Positions 56,948-64,000 of a stretch of DNA of 64,000 bases are shown here, one piece after another. The notes beneath the pieces are model-generated. The model saw only the letters and a program-made list of their open reading frames with translations. It searched no databases and was not told the DNA's origin. Within the stretch, counting starts at the first letter, position 1; every line of letters begins with the position of its first letter. The translations under genes and the position numbers were made by a program. This stretch comes from Candidatus Thiodiazotropha endoloripes (GTDB lineage: Bacteria; Pseudomonadota; Gammaproteobacteria; Chromatiales; Chromatiaceae): assembly GCF_001708965.1 (NCBI RefSeq), contig NZ_LVJW01000003.1, positions 930,001 to 994,000 of the forward strand. The letters are read 5' to 3'.

Positions 56948-57946
56948 ATGTACGAAACATTCTACGGTTTTACTGAAAAACCATTCACCTTGCTACCTGA
57001 CCCCTCTTTCCTGTTTCTCGGGAAAAAGCACAGTACTGCCTATTCCATGCTGGAATACGGGATGCTCAGCCAGGCCGGGTTCACAGTGATAACCGGAGAA
57101 GTGGGCAGCGGTAAAACCACCCTGGTGCGCCACCTGCTCGACCAGATGGAGGATGATGTCACTGTTGGATTGGTAAACACCAGCCACCGTGACATGGGTG
57201 AATTACTCCAGTGGGTGTTGCTCTCTTTCGGATTGGAGTATCGGGAGAAGGAACGGGTGGTTCTTCATGACCTCTTTACCCAGTTTCTGATTGATCAATA
57301 TGCCCAGAATAAACGTACCGTATTGATTGTGGATGAGGCGCAGAACCTGGATGCACAGGTTCTGGAAGAGTTGAGATTGCTCTCCAATATCAATGCCGAC
57401 AAACATCAGGTTTTACAGATCATCCTGGTGGGACAACCCCAACTGCGCAGCATGTTGGCCCATGAGGATTTCATCCAGTTCCAACAGCGGGTTTCGATCG
57501 ATTATCATCTGTCGGCGCTCAATGAGTTGGAAACAAGAGCCTATATTTTCCACAGAACTCGCACTGCCGGTCGTAGTAAGCCCCTGTTTACAAAGGGTGC
57601 CTCACAACTCATCTATCGGGCCAGTCAGGGTATCCCAAGGGTGATCAATACCATCTGTGATGCAGCCTTGGTTTATGGCTTTGCGGATCAGAAGACCATA
57701 CTCGACAGTCGAGTAATTGGCAGTGTGTTAAGGGATAAGGCGAACGCGCGAAGAGCGCACGTGAACAGCGCTCAAAATCCTGGTGGTCATATTAAACCAG
57801 TGGTTTTGGGAGATCTTCAGAACAACATCGAAAAATTCCAGTCCGATGGTCAGCGTAATGATCCTAATGAGTCAAACAAAAAACTGACCGATTTTAATCG
57901 GGATTCAGCAAAGTTATTGTTTAAAAAATATTATCATGACTCTTGA
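56948..57946 (+). CDS. ExeA-type AAA ATPase of the exosortase system
   Basis: A 332-residue ATPase with MYETFYGFTEKPF start, Walker A GEVGSGKTT (about residues 50-58) and Walker B LIVDEAQNLD. Domain composition fits the exosortase-associated ATPase that lacks other fused parts. It is similar to the first 275 residues of the longer protein at 30527 but has no membrane or OmpA-like part. Low-complexity C-terminus. The role could be in secretion or polymer assembly. Confidence 0.88.
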   Translation: MYETFYGFTEKPFTLLPDPSFLFLGKKHSTAYSMLEYGMLSQAGFTVITGEVGSGKTTLVRHLLDQMEDDVTVGLVNTSHRDMGELLQWVLLSFGLEYREKERVVLHDLFTQFLIDQYAQNKRTVLIVDEAQNLDAQVLEELRLLSNINADKHQVLQIILVGQPQLRSMLAHEDFIQFQQRVSIDYHLSALNELETRAYIFHRTRTAGRSKPLFTKGASQLIYRASQGIPRVINTICDAALVYGFADQKTILDSRVIGSVLRDKANARRAHVNSAQNPGGHIKPVVLGDLQNNIEKFQSDGQRNDPNESNKKLTDFNRDSAKLLFKKYYHDS

Positions 57947-58428
57947 TTGGTGTTTAATTTGAGTGGAATGTCTGTGCAAAGTCTATTCTGACTCAGAGTC
58001 TGTTCTCTTCTGTTCACTAAGATCAAAACTTCATACTTACCATATCGCAAAACACCTTCATTTTTTAGCAAGAGACTTAAAAATGATTGAGCATCTCTAA
58101 TGGATACAAAGTAATCGTGTAGTTGTAGTTACTTTGTGCTGAGGGTGAGGATGATATCGAGCGGTTTTCTGACGACTATGGTCGTCATGTACCTGACACT
58201 GAACCTAAATCGTTTCGTAAGACTGTCTGACTAGGGTGGACAATGGTCTCTTTCTGGAAACATTGAACCAACACTTTAAAATCAAAATCTTGTTGAGTGA
58301 TACCAATGTCTAGTTCATGAGAATCGTGACTGTTTAAGTGGATTGCGATTCCTTAACTTGTCCCTTTTGTTAATACATTGTTTTGTCTTTTCAGTGAACC
58401 TTCGGGTAATCCATCTGTTTGAGATTTC

Positions 58429-58443
58429 TGGAACCAGGCATGC
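58429..58443 (+). promoter_or_regulatory. Weak sigma-54-like element
   Basis: TGGAAC with ATGC gives GG (58430-58431) and GC (58442-58443) ten bases apart, matching the sigma-54 spacing with two mismatches to the consensus. It is 167 bases before the VPLPA gene, similar to the 149 bases at the first one. Chance matches to so short a pattern are common. Confidence 0.28.
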
Positions 58444-58498
58444 GCCGGGATGATGAAAAAGAAATCATTTGAAGCTGCTTAAATTTTCAGTTTTAAAT

Positions 58499-58516
58499 AT
58501 GGGTAGTATTACCCAT
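58499..58516. promoter_or_regulatory. Perfect palindrome before the second VPLPA-CTERM gene
   Basis: ATGGGTA (58499-58505) and TACCCAT (58510-58516) form a 7-base inverted repeat with a GTAT spacer, 94 bases before the start of the gene at 58610. It looks like an operator for a dimeric regulator. Confidence 0.4.
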
Positions 58517-58609
58517 TGCTAGCATGATCTTTAAAATTATATTTATAGCTCAAGAAGGGAGTTATGGACTTACCGCAACGGTAAATATAAAGGGTGGGAG
58601 AGAGATTTC

Positions 58610-59437
58610 ATGAAGAACTTACTAGGATTGTTTTTTATACTATTGCTTTGTCAAGCTAACATCGTTCTCGGATATTCTGTAAGGGCTGATTGCCCTCAAG
58701 ATTTGCAGGTTCATCAAAATACTATCACTGCCACTTCATGCAGCTATTCATCCATTTATTCTGGTGGAGGTGTTTCCAACTCGTCTGCATCAGCAAACCT
58801 AGCTACAGGCCAATTAAGATCGAATTCAGCAGCGTTTGGAAATAATTCTGGGATTGGTGTCGGTGGTTATGGTGCTGCATTACTAACTGATACCATTACT
58901 TTGACTGGCCCTCTATCTGGGGATTTACCAGTTTCAGTGAGTATGGTAATTGATGGTTCATTCAGTGGACAATATACACCAAGTCAATCTATGCTCGGCA
59001 TGTTAACTTTGTCATCTGGATCTCCGGCACAAATCAGTACATCGCGAATTGATGTTGTTTATTCTAGTGATATACCAACAGTAACAACAAATTTCGTTAC
59101 TGGTTCACACACAGAAAATATAATTAATTCCTCTGCTACCAATTTCAGTGCTATTTTGTCTGCCGATCTGTTAGTGTCATCAACTGATCCTACATTTTCT
59201 ATTCTTGCACAGTTGTCAACATGGTCGAGCCCAAGTGGATTAGATGGCTGGATGGTTGCAAACTTTGGTAATACTGCGAATCTCTCAATTTCTCTACCGG
59301 ATGGTTTAGGTTATACATCAGATTCAGGGGTGTTCCTCTCAGTGAATCCGGTACCCATTCCTGCAGCCGCCTGGTTGTTCGGTTCAGGACTGCTCGGATT
59401 TATTGGGGTCTCACGCCGGAATAGAAACAGAACCTAG
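58610..59437 (+). CDS. VPLPA-CTERM sorting domain protein
   Basis: A 275-residue secreted protein. A signal peptide (about 21 residues) precedes a Ser/Thr/Gly-rich beta domain without known family, then the tail NPVPIPAAAWLFG, a hydrophobic helix and RRNRNRT. The VPIPA form is close to VPLPA, so the exosortase at 48743 is the likely processing enzyme. GGAGAGAG precedes the start. It lies 28 kb from the first such protein but in the same locus. Confidence 0.92.
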   Translation: MKNLLGLFFILLLCQANIVLGYSVRADCPQDLQVHQNTITATSCSYSSIYSGGGVSNSSASANLATGQLRSNSAAFGNNSGIGVGGYGAALLTDTITLTGPLSGDLPVSVSMVIDGSFSGQYTPSQSMLGMLTLSSGSPAQISTSRIDVVYSSDIPTVTTNFVTGSHTENIINSSATNFSAILSADLLVSSTDPTFSILAQLSTWSSPSGLDGWMVANFGNTANLSISLPDGLGYTSDSGVFLSVNPVPIPAAAWLFGSGLLGFIGVSRRNRNRT

Positions 59438-59469
59438 TAAAGGCTTTTGTTCGCGCGATTGAGGATTAT

Positions 59470-59513
59470 TAAAACACGCTACGCTACGAGGAATTTGGAG
59501 TAGTGTAGCGTGT
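59470..59513 (-). terminator. Intrinsic terminator of ssrA
   Basis: On the minus strand, after the tmRNA 3' CCA, a 13-base stem (59501-59513 with 59474-59486, one G-U pair) is followed by TTTTAATAAT. It is placed correctly to end ssrA transcription. It also sits near the end of the VPLPA gene but has no T-run on the plus strand. Confidence 0.75.
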
Positions 59514-59525
59514 CAGTTAGTGATT

Positions 59526-59891
59526 TGGTGGAGGCGGGCGGATTCGAACCGCCGTCCGCGAGTCCTCTGCCAAAAGTTCTACATGCTTAGTCCTGCCTAT
59601 TATATTTAACCGATTACCACCCGACGGACAGGGCGTGTAATAGGCGATTCCGGATAGGTTTTAACGTTTCCACCCCGGACGAGCTTCAACGCGATCTTGT
59701 GAGATATGACGCCTGAAAAGCTGGACGCACAAGCACGGCTCCAGTCAGACGGCACCCTACTGGGTATTAAGCAGCGAGTGCGTAGTTGTCGTCGTTGGCA
59801 ACTATAAGTTTGCAGATGGTTTAGCGAGGTACTCTGCACCTCGGCATGCACTTCAGGTTTTGCAACCCCCGTCGAAGCCTACGTCGCCCCC
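59526..59891 (-). ncRNA. ssrA: Transfer-messenger RNA (tmRNA)
   Basis: A 366-base tmRNA that rescues stalled ribosomes. The 5' end GGGGGCGACG lies at 59891 and pairs with the 3' acceptor end, which carries the encoded CCA at 59526-59528 and a TTCGAATCC T-arm. The tag frame (59767-59799 in reverse) encodes ANDDNYALAA and a TAA stop, differing from E. coli by Asp in place of Glu at the fourth position. Its protein partner smpB is immediately upstream. A terminator follows at 59470-59513. Confidence 0.97.
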
Positions 59892-59910
59892 ATACGGTAG
59901 TGAGTCAGAC

Positions 59911-59940
59911 ATTATACGCCAGGGTTTGGTTCCAGGTCAC
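59911..59940 (-). promoter_or_regulatory. ssrA promoter
   Basis: On the minus strand TATAAT lies at 59911-59916, with GTGACC as a weak -35 (59935-59940), 18 bases apart. It is 20 bases before the mature tmRNA 5' end, which fits a short leader removed by RNase P. Confidence 0.5.
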
Positions 59941-59990
59941 GGAAAACCTGTTCTGTGGCGGGTGGCTGTTATCTGTCGGTCTACAGGCGT

Positions 59991-60470
59991 CTAACCATGC
60001 TTGAACAAGCGCTCTTTTTCCCTTTTCCAGTCCCGATCCTTGTCACTTGCCCGCTTGTCGTGGAGTTTCTTGCCTTTGGCGACGCCGATCTCCAGTTTGG
60101 CCATGCCTTTCTTCCAATACAGCGCCGTGGGTACCAGGGTATAGCCCTTGCGCTCGACCAGGCCGATCAGTTTATTCAGCTCACTGCGATGCAGCAGCAG
60201 CCTGCGGGTACGTATGGGATCCGTGTGGATATGGGTGGAGGCGGTGCTCAGAGGCACGATATGGGCGCCGAACAGGAACGCCTCGCCCTCCTTGATGGTG
60301 ACGTAGCTCTCTTTGATCTGAACCTTTCCTTCACGCAGGCTCTTCACTTCCCAACCCTGCAGGGAGATGCCGGCTTCGTATCGATCTTCGATGAAATAGT
60401 CGTGACTTGCCTTTTTATTCAGCGCAATGGTCGGGCGCCCCTGGGCTTTTTTCTTTGCTTTGCTTGCCAT
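59991..60470 (-). CDS. smpB: SsrA-binding protein
   Basis: A 159-residue tmRNA partner that brings tmRNA to stalled ribosomes. The N-terminal [29 protein letters not shown] and the basic C-terminal tail ([17 protein letters not shown]) match SmpB. It is transcribed in the same direction as ssrA, which follows about 100 bases downstream. Confidence 0.97.
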   Translation of the reverse strand: MASKAKKKAQGRPTIALNKKASHDYFIEDRYEAGISLQGWEVKSLREGKVQIKESYVTIKEGEAFLFGAHIVPLSTASTHIHTDPIRTRRLLLHRSELNKLIGLVERKGYTLVPTALYWKKGMAKLEIGVAKGKKLHDKRASDKDRDWKREKERLFKHG

Positions 60471-60675
60471 CGGCCTATTCTAATGCCGGAAAAGGCAACT
60501 CACCAGAGGCGGCTTGAGAAATGGTCCCATTTTCAGGAGAATCACTAACCTTTAGATGATTATTGACCCGGTGTTCAGATTGTTAAGGCTCTGCCACCGG
60601 TGCAATCATTGCCAAACTGTCTACGCAGTAAGCTGATTCGAATCGAGTTTGAGAGCTGACTAAGGATAAAAATAG

Positions 60676-62076
60676 ATGGCTGAAAGACAATCCATTCATG
60701 GCCAGTGGTCGTCACGGCTGGTGTTCATCCTGGCAGCTACCGGGTCTGCAGTCGGTTTGGGTAACGTCTGGAAGTTCCCCTATATCACCGGTGAGAACGG
60801 TGGTGGCGCTTTTGTAATCGTCTACCTCGTCTGTATCGCCCTGGTCGGTGTGCCGATCATGATGGCTGAGATCATGCTTGGCCGCAGGGGCAGACAGAGC
60901 CCGATCAACACCATGGCAGCACTGAGTCGTGAGGAGGGGGCCAATAAAGCCTGGTCACTGATTGGCTGGAGCGGTGTGTTGGCCGGCTTTTTCATACTCT
61001 CCTATTACAGTGTGATCGCCGGTTGGGCCCTGGCCTACGTGGCCCGTGCCGGCGCCGGGTTGTTCAGTGGGCTCGATGCGGCTGGGGTGGAAAGCATGTT
61101 CAATAGTCTGGTCGGCAGTCCTGAGCGCCTGCTGGCCTGGCACACCCTGTTCATGCTGATGAGTATGTTTGTGGTTGCCAAAGGGGTGAAATCAGGCCTC
61201 GAAAAGGCGGTGACCTATCTGATGCCGGCCCTGTTCCTGCTGCTTCTGCTGCTGGTCGGCTACGCCATGAACACAGGCTTTTTCGTAGAGGGGCTTGAGT
61301 TTCTCTTTTCACCGGATTTCAGTAAGTTGATCTACACCTGTCAGGTGGTCGACGGGGTCGAGCAGTGTGATATCAGTGGTGGGCCACTGCTGGTTGCGAT
61401 GGGGCATGCTTTCTTCACCCTGAGTCTGGGGATGGGGGCGATCATGGTCTATGGCTCCTATATGCCGAAAAAGTCTTCGATAGCCGGATCTGCGGTGCTG
61501 ATTGCGCTACTCGATACATTGGTTGCTCTGTTGGCGGGTATGGCCATATTCCCGATTGTTTTTGCCAACGGCCTTGAGCCTGGCGCCGGTCCCGGATTGA
61601 TTTTCCAGACCCTGCCAATTGCCTTTGGGGGCATGCCAGGAGGACATCTGTTCGGTACCTTGTTCTTTGTGTTGCTGGTGTTTGCGGCCTGGAGCTCCTC
61701 GATATCACTGATTGAACCGGCGGTGGCCTGGTTGGTTGAAAACCGGGAAATGACCCGGGTGCGGGCATCAATCTGGATCGGTCTGACAACCTGGGTGATT
61801 GGTCTGGGTACGGTCTTTTCATTCAATATCTGGTCCGATGTCAAACTGTTTGATATGACCTTTTTCGATCTGCTTGACTACCTGACGGCGAATATCATGC
61901 TACCGCTTGGTGGATTGCTGATTGCAATCTTCAGTGGTTGGCTGATGAAAAAAGCCTCGAGTCAGGAGGAGTTCGCCATGGCCGGGTCCGCATACAGCCT
62001 TTGGTGGACACTGATCCGCTATGTTTCACCGTTTGCTGTCGTGGTGGTTTTCTTACACGCAATTGGATTGTTTTAA
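60676..62076 (+). CDS. Sodium-dependent neurotransmitter-symporter family transporter
   Basis: A 466-residue polytopic protein of the NSS/SLC6 family with about eleven helices. The first helix carries SAVGLGNVWKFPY, the family Na+/substrate motif, and NGGGAFVIVY follows. Such bacterial members carry amino acids with Na+. It precedes ratA by 2 bases, so the two may share a message. Confidence 0.93.
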   Translation: MAERQSIHGQWSSRLVFILAATGSAVGLGNVWKFPYITGENGGGAFVIVYLVCIALVGVPIMMAEIMLGRRGRQSPINTMAALSREEGANKAWSLIGWSGVLAGFFILSYYSVIAGWALAYVARAGAGLFSGLDAAGVESMFNSLVGSPERLLAWHTLFMLMSMFVVAKGVKSGLEKAVTYLMPALFLLLLLLVGYAMNTGFFVEGLEFLFSPDFSKLIYTCQVVDGVEQCDISGGPLLVAMGHAFFTLSLGMGAIMVYGSYMPKKSSIAGSAVLIALLDTLVALLAGMAIFPIVFANGLEPGAGPGLIFQTLPIAFGGMPGGHLFGTLFFVLLVFAAWSSSISLIEPAVAWLVENREMTRVRASIWIGLTTWVIGLGTVFSFNIWSDVKLFDMTFFDLLDYLTANIMLPLGGLLIAIFSGWLMKKASSQEEFAMAGSAYSLWWTLIRYVSPFAVVVVFLHAIGLF

Positions 62077-62078
62077 CA

Positions 62079-62510
62079 GTGCCGGTCGTCAGAAAGAGCG
62101 CGCTGGTAGCCCATTCAGCGCATGAGATGTTTCAATTGGTATGTGCATTTGAAGCCTACCCTGAGTTTCTACCCTGGTGCAGCGACAGTCGCCTGATCTC
62201 CCGTACGCCTGAGGAGATCTGCGGTGAACTGGAGGTGTCACGGGTTGGGATCAGGCAGCGGTTTTCCACCTGCAACAAGCTGGTCAAAGACGAGAGAATG
62301 GATATTCAGCTGCGGGATGGGCCATTTCAGAAGTTACACGGCAGCTGGCATTTCATCCCTTTGAAGGAGGATGCCTGTAAAGTTGAGCTGGTGCTTGAGT
62401 TTGAGTTTGCCGGTCGATTGATCGATGCGGCGTTCGGGCGGGTGTTCAGTCAGATCGCGAATACCCTGGTCGATGCATTTTGTAAACGTGCGGATGAAGT
62501 ATACAGGTAG
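62079..62510 (+). CDS. ratA: Ribosome-associated START-domain protein RatA
   Basis: A 143-residue protein of the RatA/Coq10 polyketide-cyclase fold, from the GTG at 62079, 2 bases after the transporter. LVAHSAHEMFQLVCAFEAYPEF is the conserved N-terminus and FEFAGRLIDAAFGRVF the C-terminal helix region. A longer open frame upstream overlaps the transporter and is not family sequence. rnfH follows by 8 bases, as in other gammaproteobacteria. Confidence 0.9.
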   Translation: MPVVRKSALVAHSAHEMFQLVCAFEAYPEFLPWCSDSRLISRTPEEICGELEVSRVGIRQRFSTCNKLVKDERMDIQLRDGPFQKLHGSWHFIPLKEDACKVELVLEFEFAGRLIDAAFGRVFSQIANTLVDAFCKRADEVYR

Positions 62511-62518
62511 GTCAGTGG

Positions 62519-62809
62519 ATGAAATTTGAAGTCGCTTATGGGAAGTTGGATGAGCAGGTACTGTTGGTTGTGGAGTCCAGTGAACCCCTCACGGTAGAGC
62601 AGGCAATCGAGCAGTCTGGCATTCTGCAGCTTTTTCCTGAGATCGACCTGAAAGTCAATAAAACCGGCATTTTTGGCAAAGCGGCCAAATTGGATGCGAT
62701 ACTCAATGAGGGTGACCGGGTGGAGATCTACCGGCCGCTGATTGCCGATCCCAAAGAGGCCAGAAAAAAGCGTGCTGCAGAGGGCAAGCCGATGAAAAAG
62801 GGCGGTTGA
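62519..62809 (+). CDS. rnfH: RnfH family protein
   Basis: A 96-residue ubiquitin-like-fold protein (UPF0125). VEVAYG-like start (here MKFEVAYG), TVEQAIEQSG, GIFGKAAKLD and GDRVEIYRPL are the family pieces. Paired with ratA as is common. It converges with bamE. Confidence 0.92.
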   Translation: MKFEVAYGKLDEQVLLVVESSEPLTVEQAIEQSGILQLFPEIDLKVNKTGIFGKAAKLDAILNEGDRVEIYRPLIADPKEARKKRAAEGKPMKKGG

Positions 62810-62819
62810 GCGTCCGGAT

Positions 62820-63269
62820 CTATTCCGGCTCACCCAGGCCCAGTGAGTACCAAAGTCTCTCCAGAATCCCGAAATCCCCATCGTAATCGGGTACGCTGGC
62901 TACCAGCTCACGCTTCTCCTGTTTGGTTTCCACGTTCTCTGCCGCTTTGATATCTCCCTGATAGTGACTCAGCAGATCATGATCAAAAAAGACACTAAAT
63001 CTTTTAATTTCAACGGCTTGGTTTCGGCGTTTGATCGATAGCAGATAGTCCCAGCGGGTGCCGTGAAAGACATCGATCAGCATCGGGGAGCCCAAGGCAA
63101 AACGGACCTGTCTCTGGGTCATGCCGGGTTGCAGCAGAGCAACCATTTCCGGTGTGATGATATTACCCTGCTCAATGTCAGGTGAATGGACCAATGAGAG
63201 CTCCTCCCATGAGGAGCAGGCATTCAACAGGGGAATGATTAACAAAATGAGGATGAGTTTCTTTTTCAT
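62820..63269 (-). CDS. bamE: Outer membrane assembly lipoprotein BamE
   Basis: A 149-residue lipoprotein of the BAM complex. The signal peptide ends in a lipobox LLNAC; the SmpA/OmlA fold has LQPGMTQRQVRFALGSP and FHGTRWDY. Divergent from fur with a 76-base shared promoter region, a conserved arrangement. Confidence 0.95.
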   Translation of the reverse strand: MKKKLILILLIIPLLNACSSWEELSLVHSPDIEQGNIITPEMVALLQPGMTQRQVRFALGSPMLIDVFHGTRWDYLLSIKRRNQAVEIKRFSVFFDHDLLSHYQGDIKAAENVETKQEKRELVASVPDYDGDFGILERLWYSLGLGEPE

Positions 63270-63345
63270 TACAAGTACAATCTATTGACTGCCATCATAA
63301 TAGCGCATTCCAAATCCAAGAAACACTCGTTGGAGATATGTCTGG

Positions 63346-63765
63346 ATGGACAACCAGGATATTCGAAAAGCCGGGCTCAAAGTTACCCTGCCCAGGGTGA
63401 AAATACTCGAGTTACTGGAGAGTAGTGCCCAGCGTCATGTGAGTGCTGAAGATGTCTACAAGATGTTGCTGGAAAAGGGCGAAGAGATTGGCCTGGCAAC
63501 CGTCTATCGTGTGCTAACCCAGTTTGAGTCTGCAGGCCTGGTGACACGGCACAATTTCGAGGGTGGGCATGCGGTATTCGAGCTTGAACGTGGCAACCAT
63601 CATGACCATCTTGTCTGCGTGGTTTGTGGCAAGGTGGAGGAGTTTGTCGACAGCACGATCGAAAACCGGCAAAAGGAGATTGCCAAAGATCATGGTTTTG
63701 AAATTGTGGATCACTCACTGATCATCTATGGTCACTGTGGCAATCCCAAGTGCAATGTAAACTGA
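63346..63765 (+). CDS. fur: Ferric uptake regulator
   Basis: A 139-residue iron-responsive repressor. A winged-helix domain (KAGLKVTLPRVKILELL and VYRVLTQFE) is followed by the metal-binding dimer domain with NHHDHLVCVVCG and HCGNPKC. Length fits Fur. It converges with recN. Confidence 0.96.
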   Translation: MDNQDIRKAGLKVTLPRVKILELLESSAQRHVSAEDVYKMLLEKGEEIGLATVYRVLTQFESAGLVTRHNFEGGHAVFELERGNHHDHLVCVVCGKVEEFVDSTIENRQKEIAKDHGFEIVDHSLIIYGHCGNPKCNVN

Positions 63766-63797
63766 CGCTGTAGTACCCCCAACCCGCACAAACAGCC

Positions 63798-64000
63798 CTA
63801 CGCATCAGCGGCCAATGTCACCATCTCCTGTGCATGGGCGAGCGTCTGTTCAGTAATTGTTATGCCGCCCAGCATACGGGCAATCTCCTGAATCCGCTGA
63901 TCTTCATCCAACCTGGCGATATCGGTGCTGGTGCTCTTCTGTTGGGTAGTCTTCTGCACTTGGAAATGGTGCATTGCCTGGGCCGCAACCTGGGGCAGGT
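63798..64000 (-). CDS. recN: DNA repair protein RecN, C-terminal fragment
   Basis: The last 67 residues of RecN, running off the window edge. Visible pieces are LPQVAAQA, HHFQVQK and the ending ITEQTLAHAQEMV, which match the C-terminal half of the SMC-like ATPase head. The fur-recN neighbourhood is usual in gammaproteobacteria. Confidence 0.88.
   Translation of the reverse strand, partial: LPQVAAQAMHHFQVQKTTQQKSTSTDIARLDEDQRIQEIARMLGGITITEQTLAHAQEMVTLAADA

Larger units (their letters stand above)
57947..58609. promoter_or_regulatory. Upstream region of the second VPLPA-CTERM gene
   Basis: About 660 bases without a gene. A GG-N10-GC element (TGGAAC and ATGC, 58429-58443) and a perfect palindrome at 58499-58516 lie in the right third. 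The left two thirds contain nothing recognised. Confidence 0.4.

Noticed and set aside
59955-60548. Long plus-strand frame opposite smpB
   Set aside because: smpB on the other strand matches its family along the entire length.

Overview
The window looks like a chromosomal segment of a gammaproteobacterium, probably a sulfur-oxidising or Chromatiales-like lineage. This is inferred from gene order and protein style, not from a database search. Supporting signs are sdhCDAB-sdhE, dnaX-ybaB-recR, ssrA next to smpB, ratA-rnfH, and bamE-fur-recN, together with a VPLPA-type PEP-CTERM/exosortase system and dapL-lysA for lysine synthesis.

Layout. Positions 1-16.6 kb are mostly housekeeping: the end of a class I DAHP synthase, two unassigned proteins, a decayed universal-stress-protein gene, malic enzyme maeB, the succinate dehydrogenase operon with its FAD assembly factor, dnaX-ybaB-recR, a HIT hydrolase and a copper ATPase that carries an extra CopZ-like domain at its C-terminus. 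Positions 16.6-21.4 kb hold an inner-membrane protein of unknown role and an overlapping histidine kinase / REC-HD-GYP pair, likely a c-di-GMP-lowering two-component system. Positions 21.4-30.2 kb hold lysA and dapL, an ArsC/Spx-like protein, a lipase-maturation-factor-like membrane protein, a YceH family protein, an SDR oxidoreductase and unassigned ORFs.

Positions 30.5-59.4 kb form an exopolysaccharide/exosortase locus. It begins with a large ExeA-type ATPase fused to an OmpA-like domain, then (reverse strand) a WcaJ-like priming glycosyltransferase and an APS kinase. An AT-rich control region of about 1 kb follows. After it come a VPLPA-CTERM protein, a Wzz-like chain-length protein, a CpsD-like ATPase, a Wzy/WaaL-like protein, three GT4 glycosyltransferases, a Wzx flippase, a secreted putative glycoside hydrolase, a PssD/PssE pair, an exosortase-EpsI fusion (XrtD-like) and a PrsT-like TPR lipoprotein. 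The dTDP-rhamnose genes rfbBACD, a second ExeA-type ATPase and a second VPLPA-CTERM protein complete it. The central part (about 35-51 kb) is visibly more AT-rich than the flanks, as if acquired separately. No Wza-type export porin and no PrsK/PrsR regulator is visible in the window.

Positions 59.4-64 kb return to core genes: tmRNA with its terminator, smpB, an SLC6-like sodium symporter, ratA, rnfH, bamE, fur and the end of recN.

How the genes fit together: WcaJ loads the first sugar on undecaprenyl phosphate, the glycosyltransferases and dTDP-rhamnose extend the unit, and Wzx/Wzy/Wzz/CpsD export and polymerise it. The exosortase processes VPLPA-tailed surface proteins that probably associate with this polymer. 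The HD-GYP pair could modulate the matrix through c-di-GMP, but that link is only an inference.
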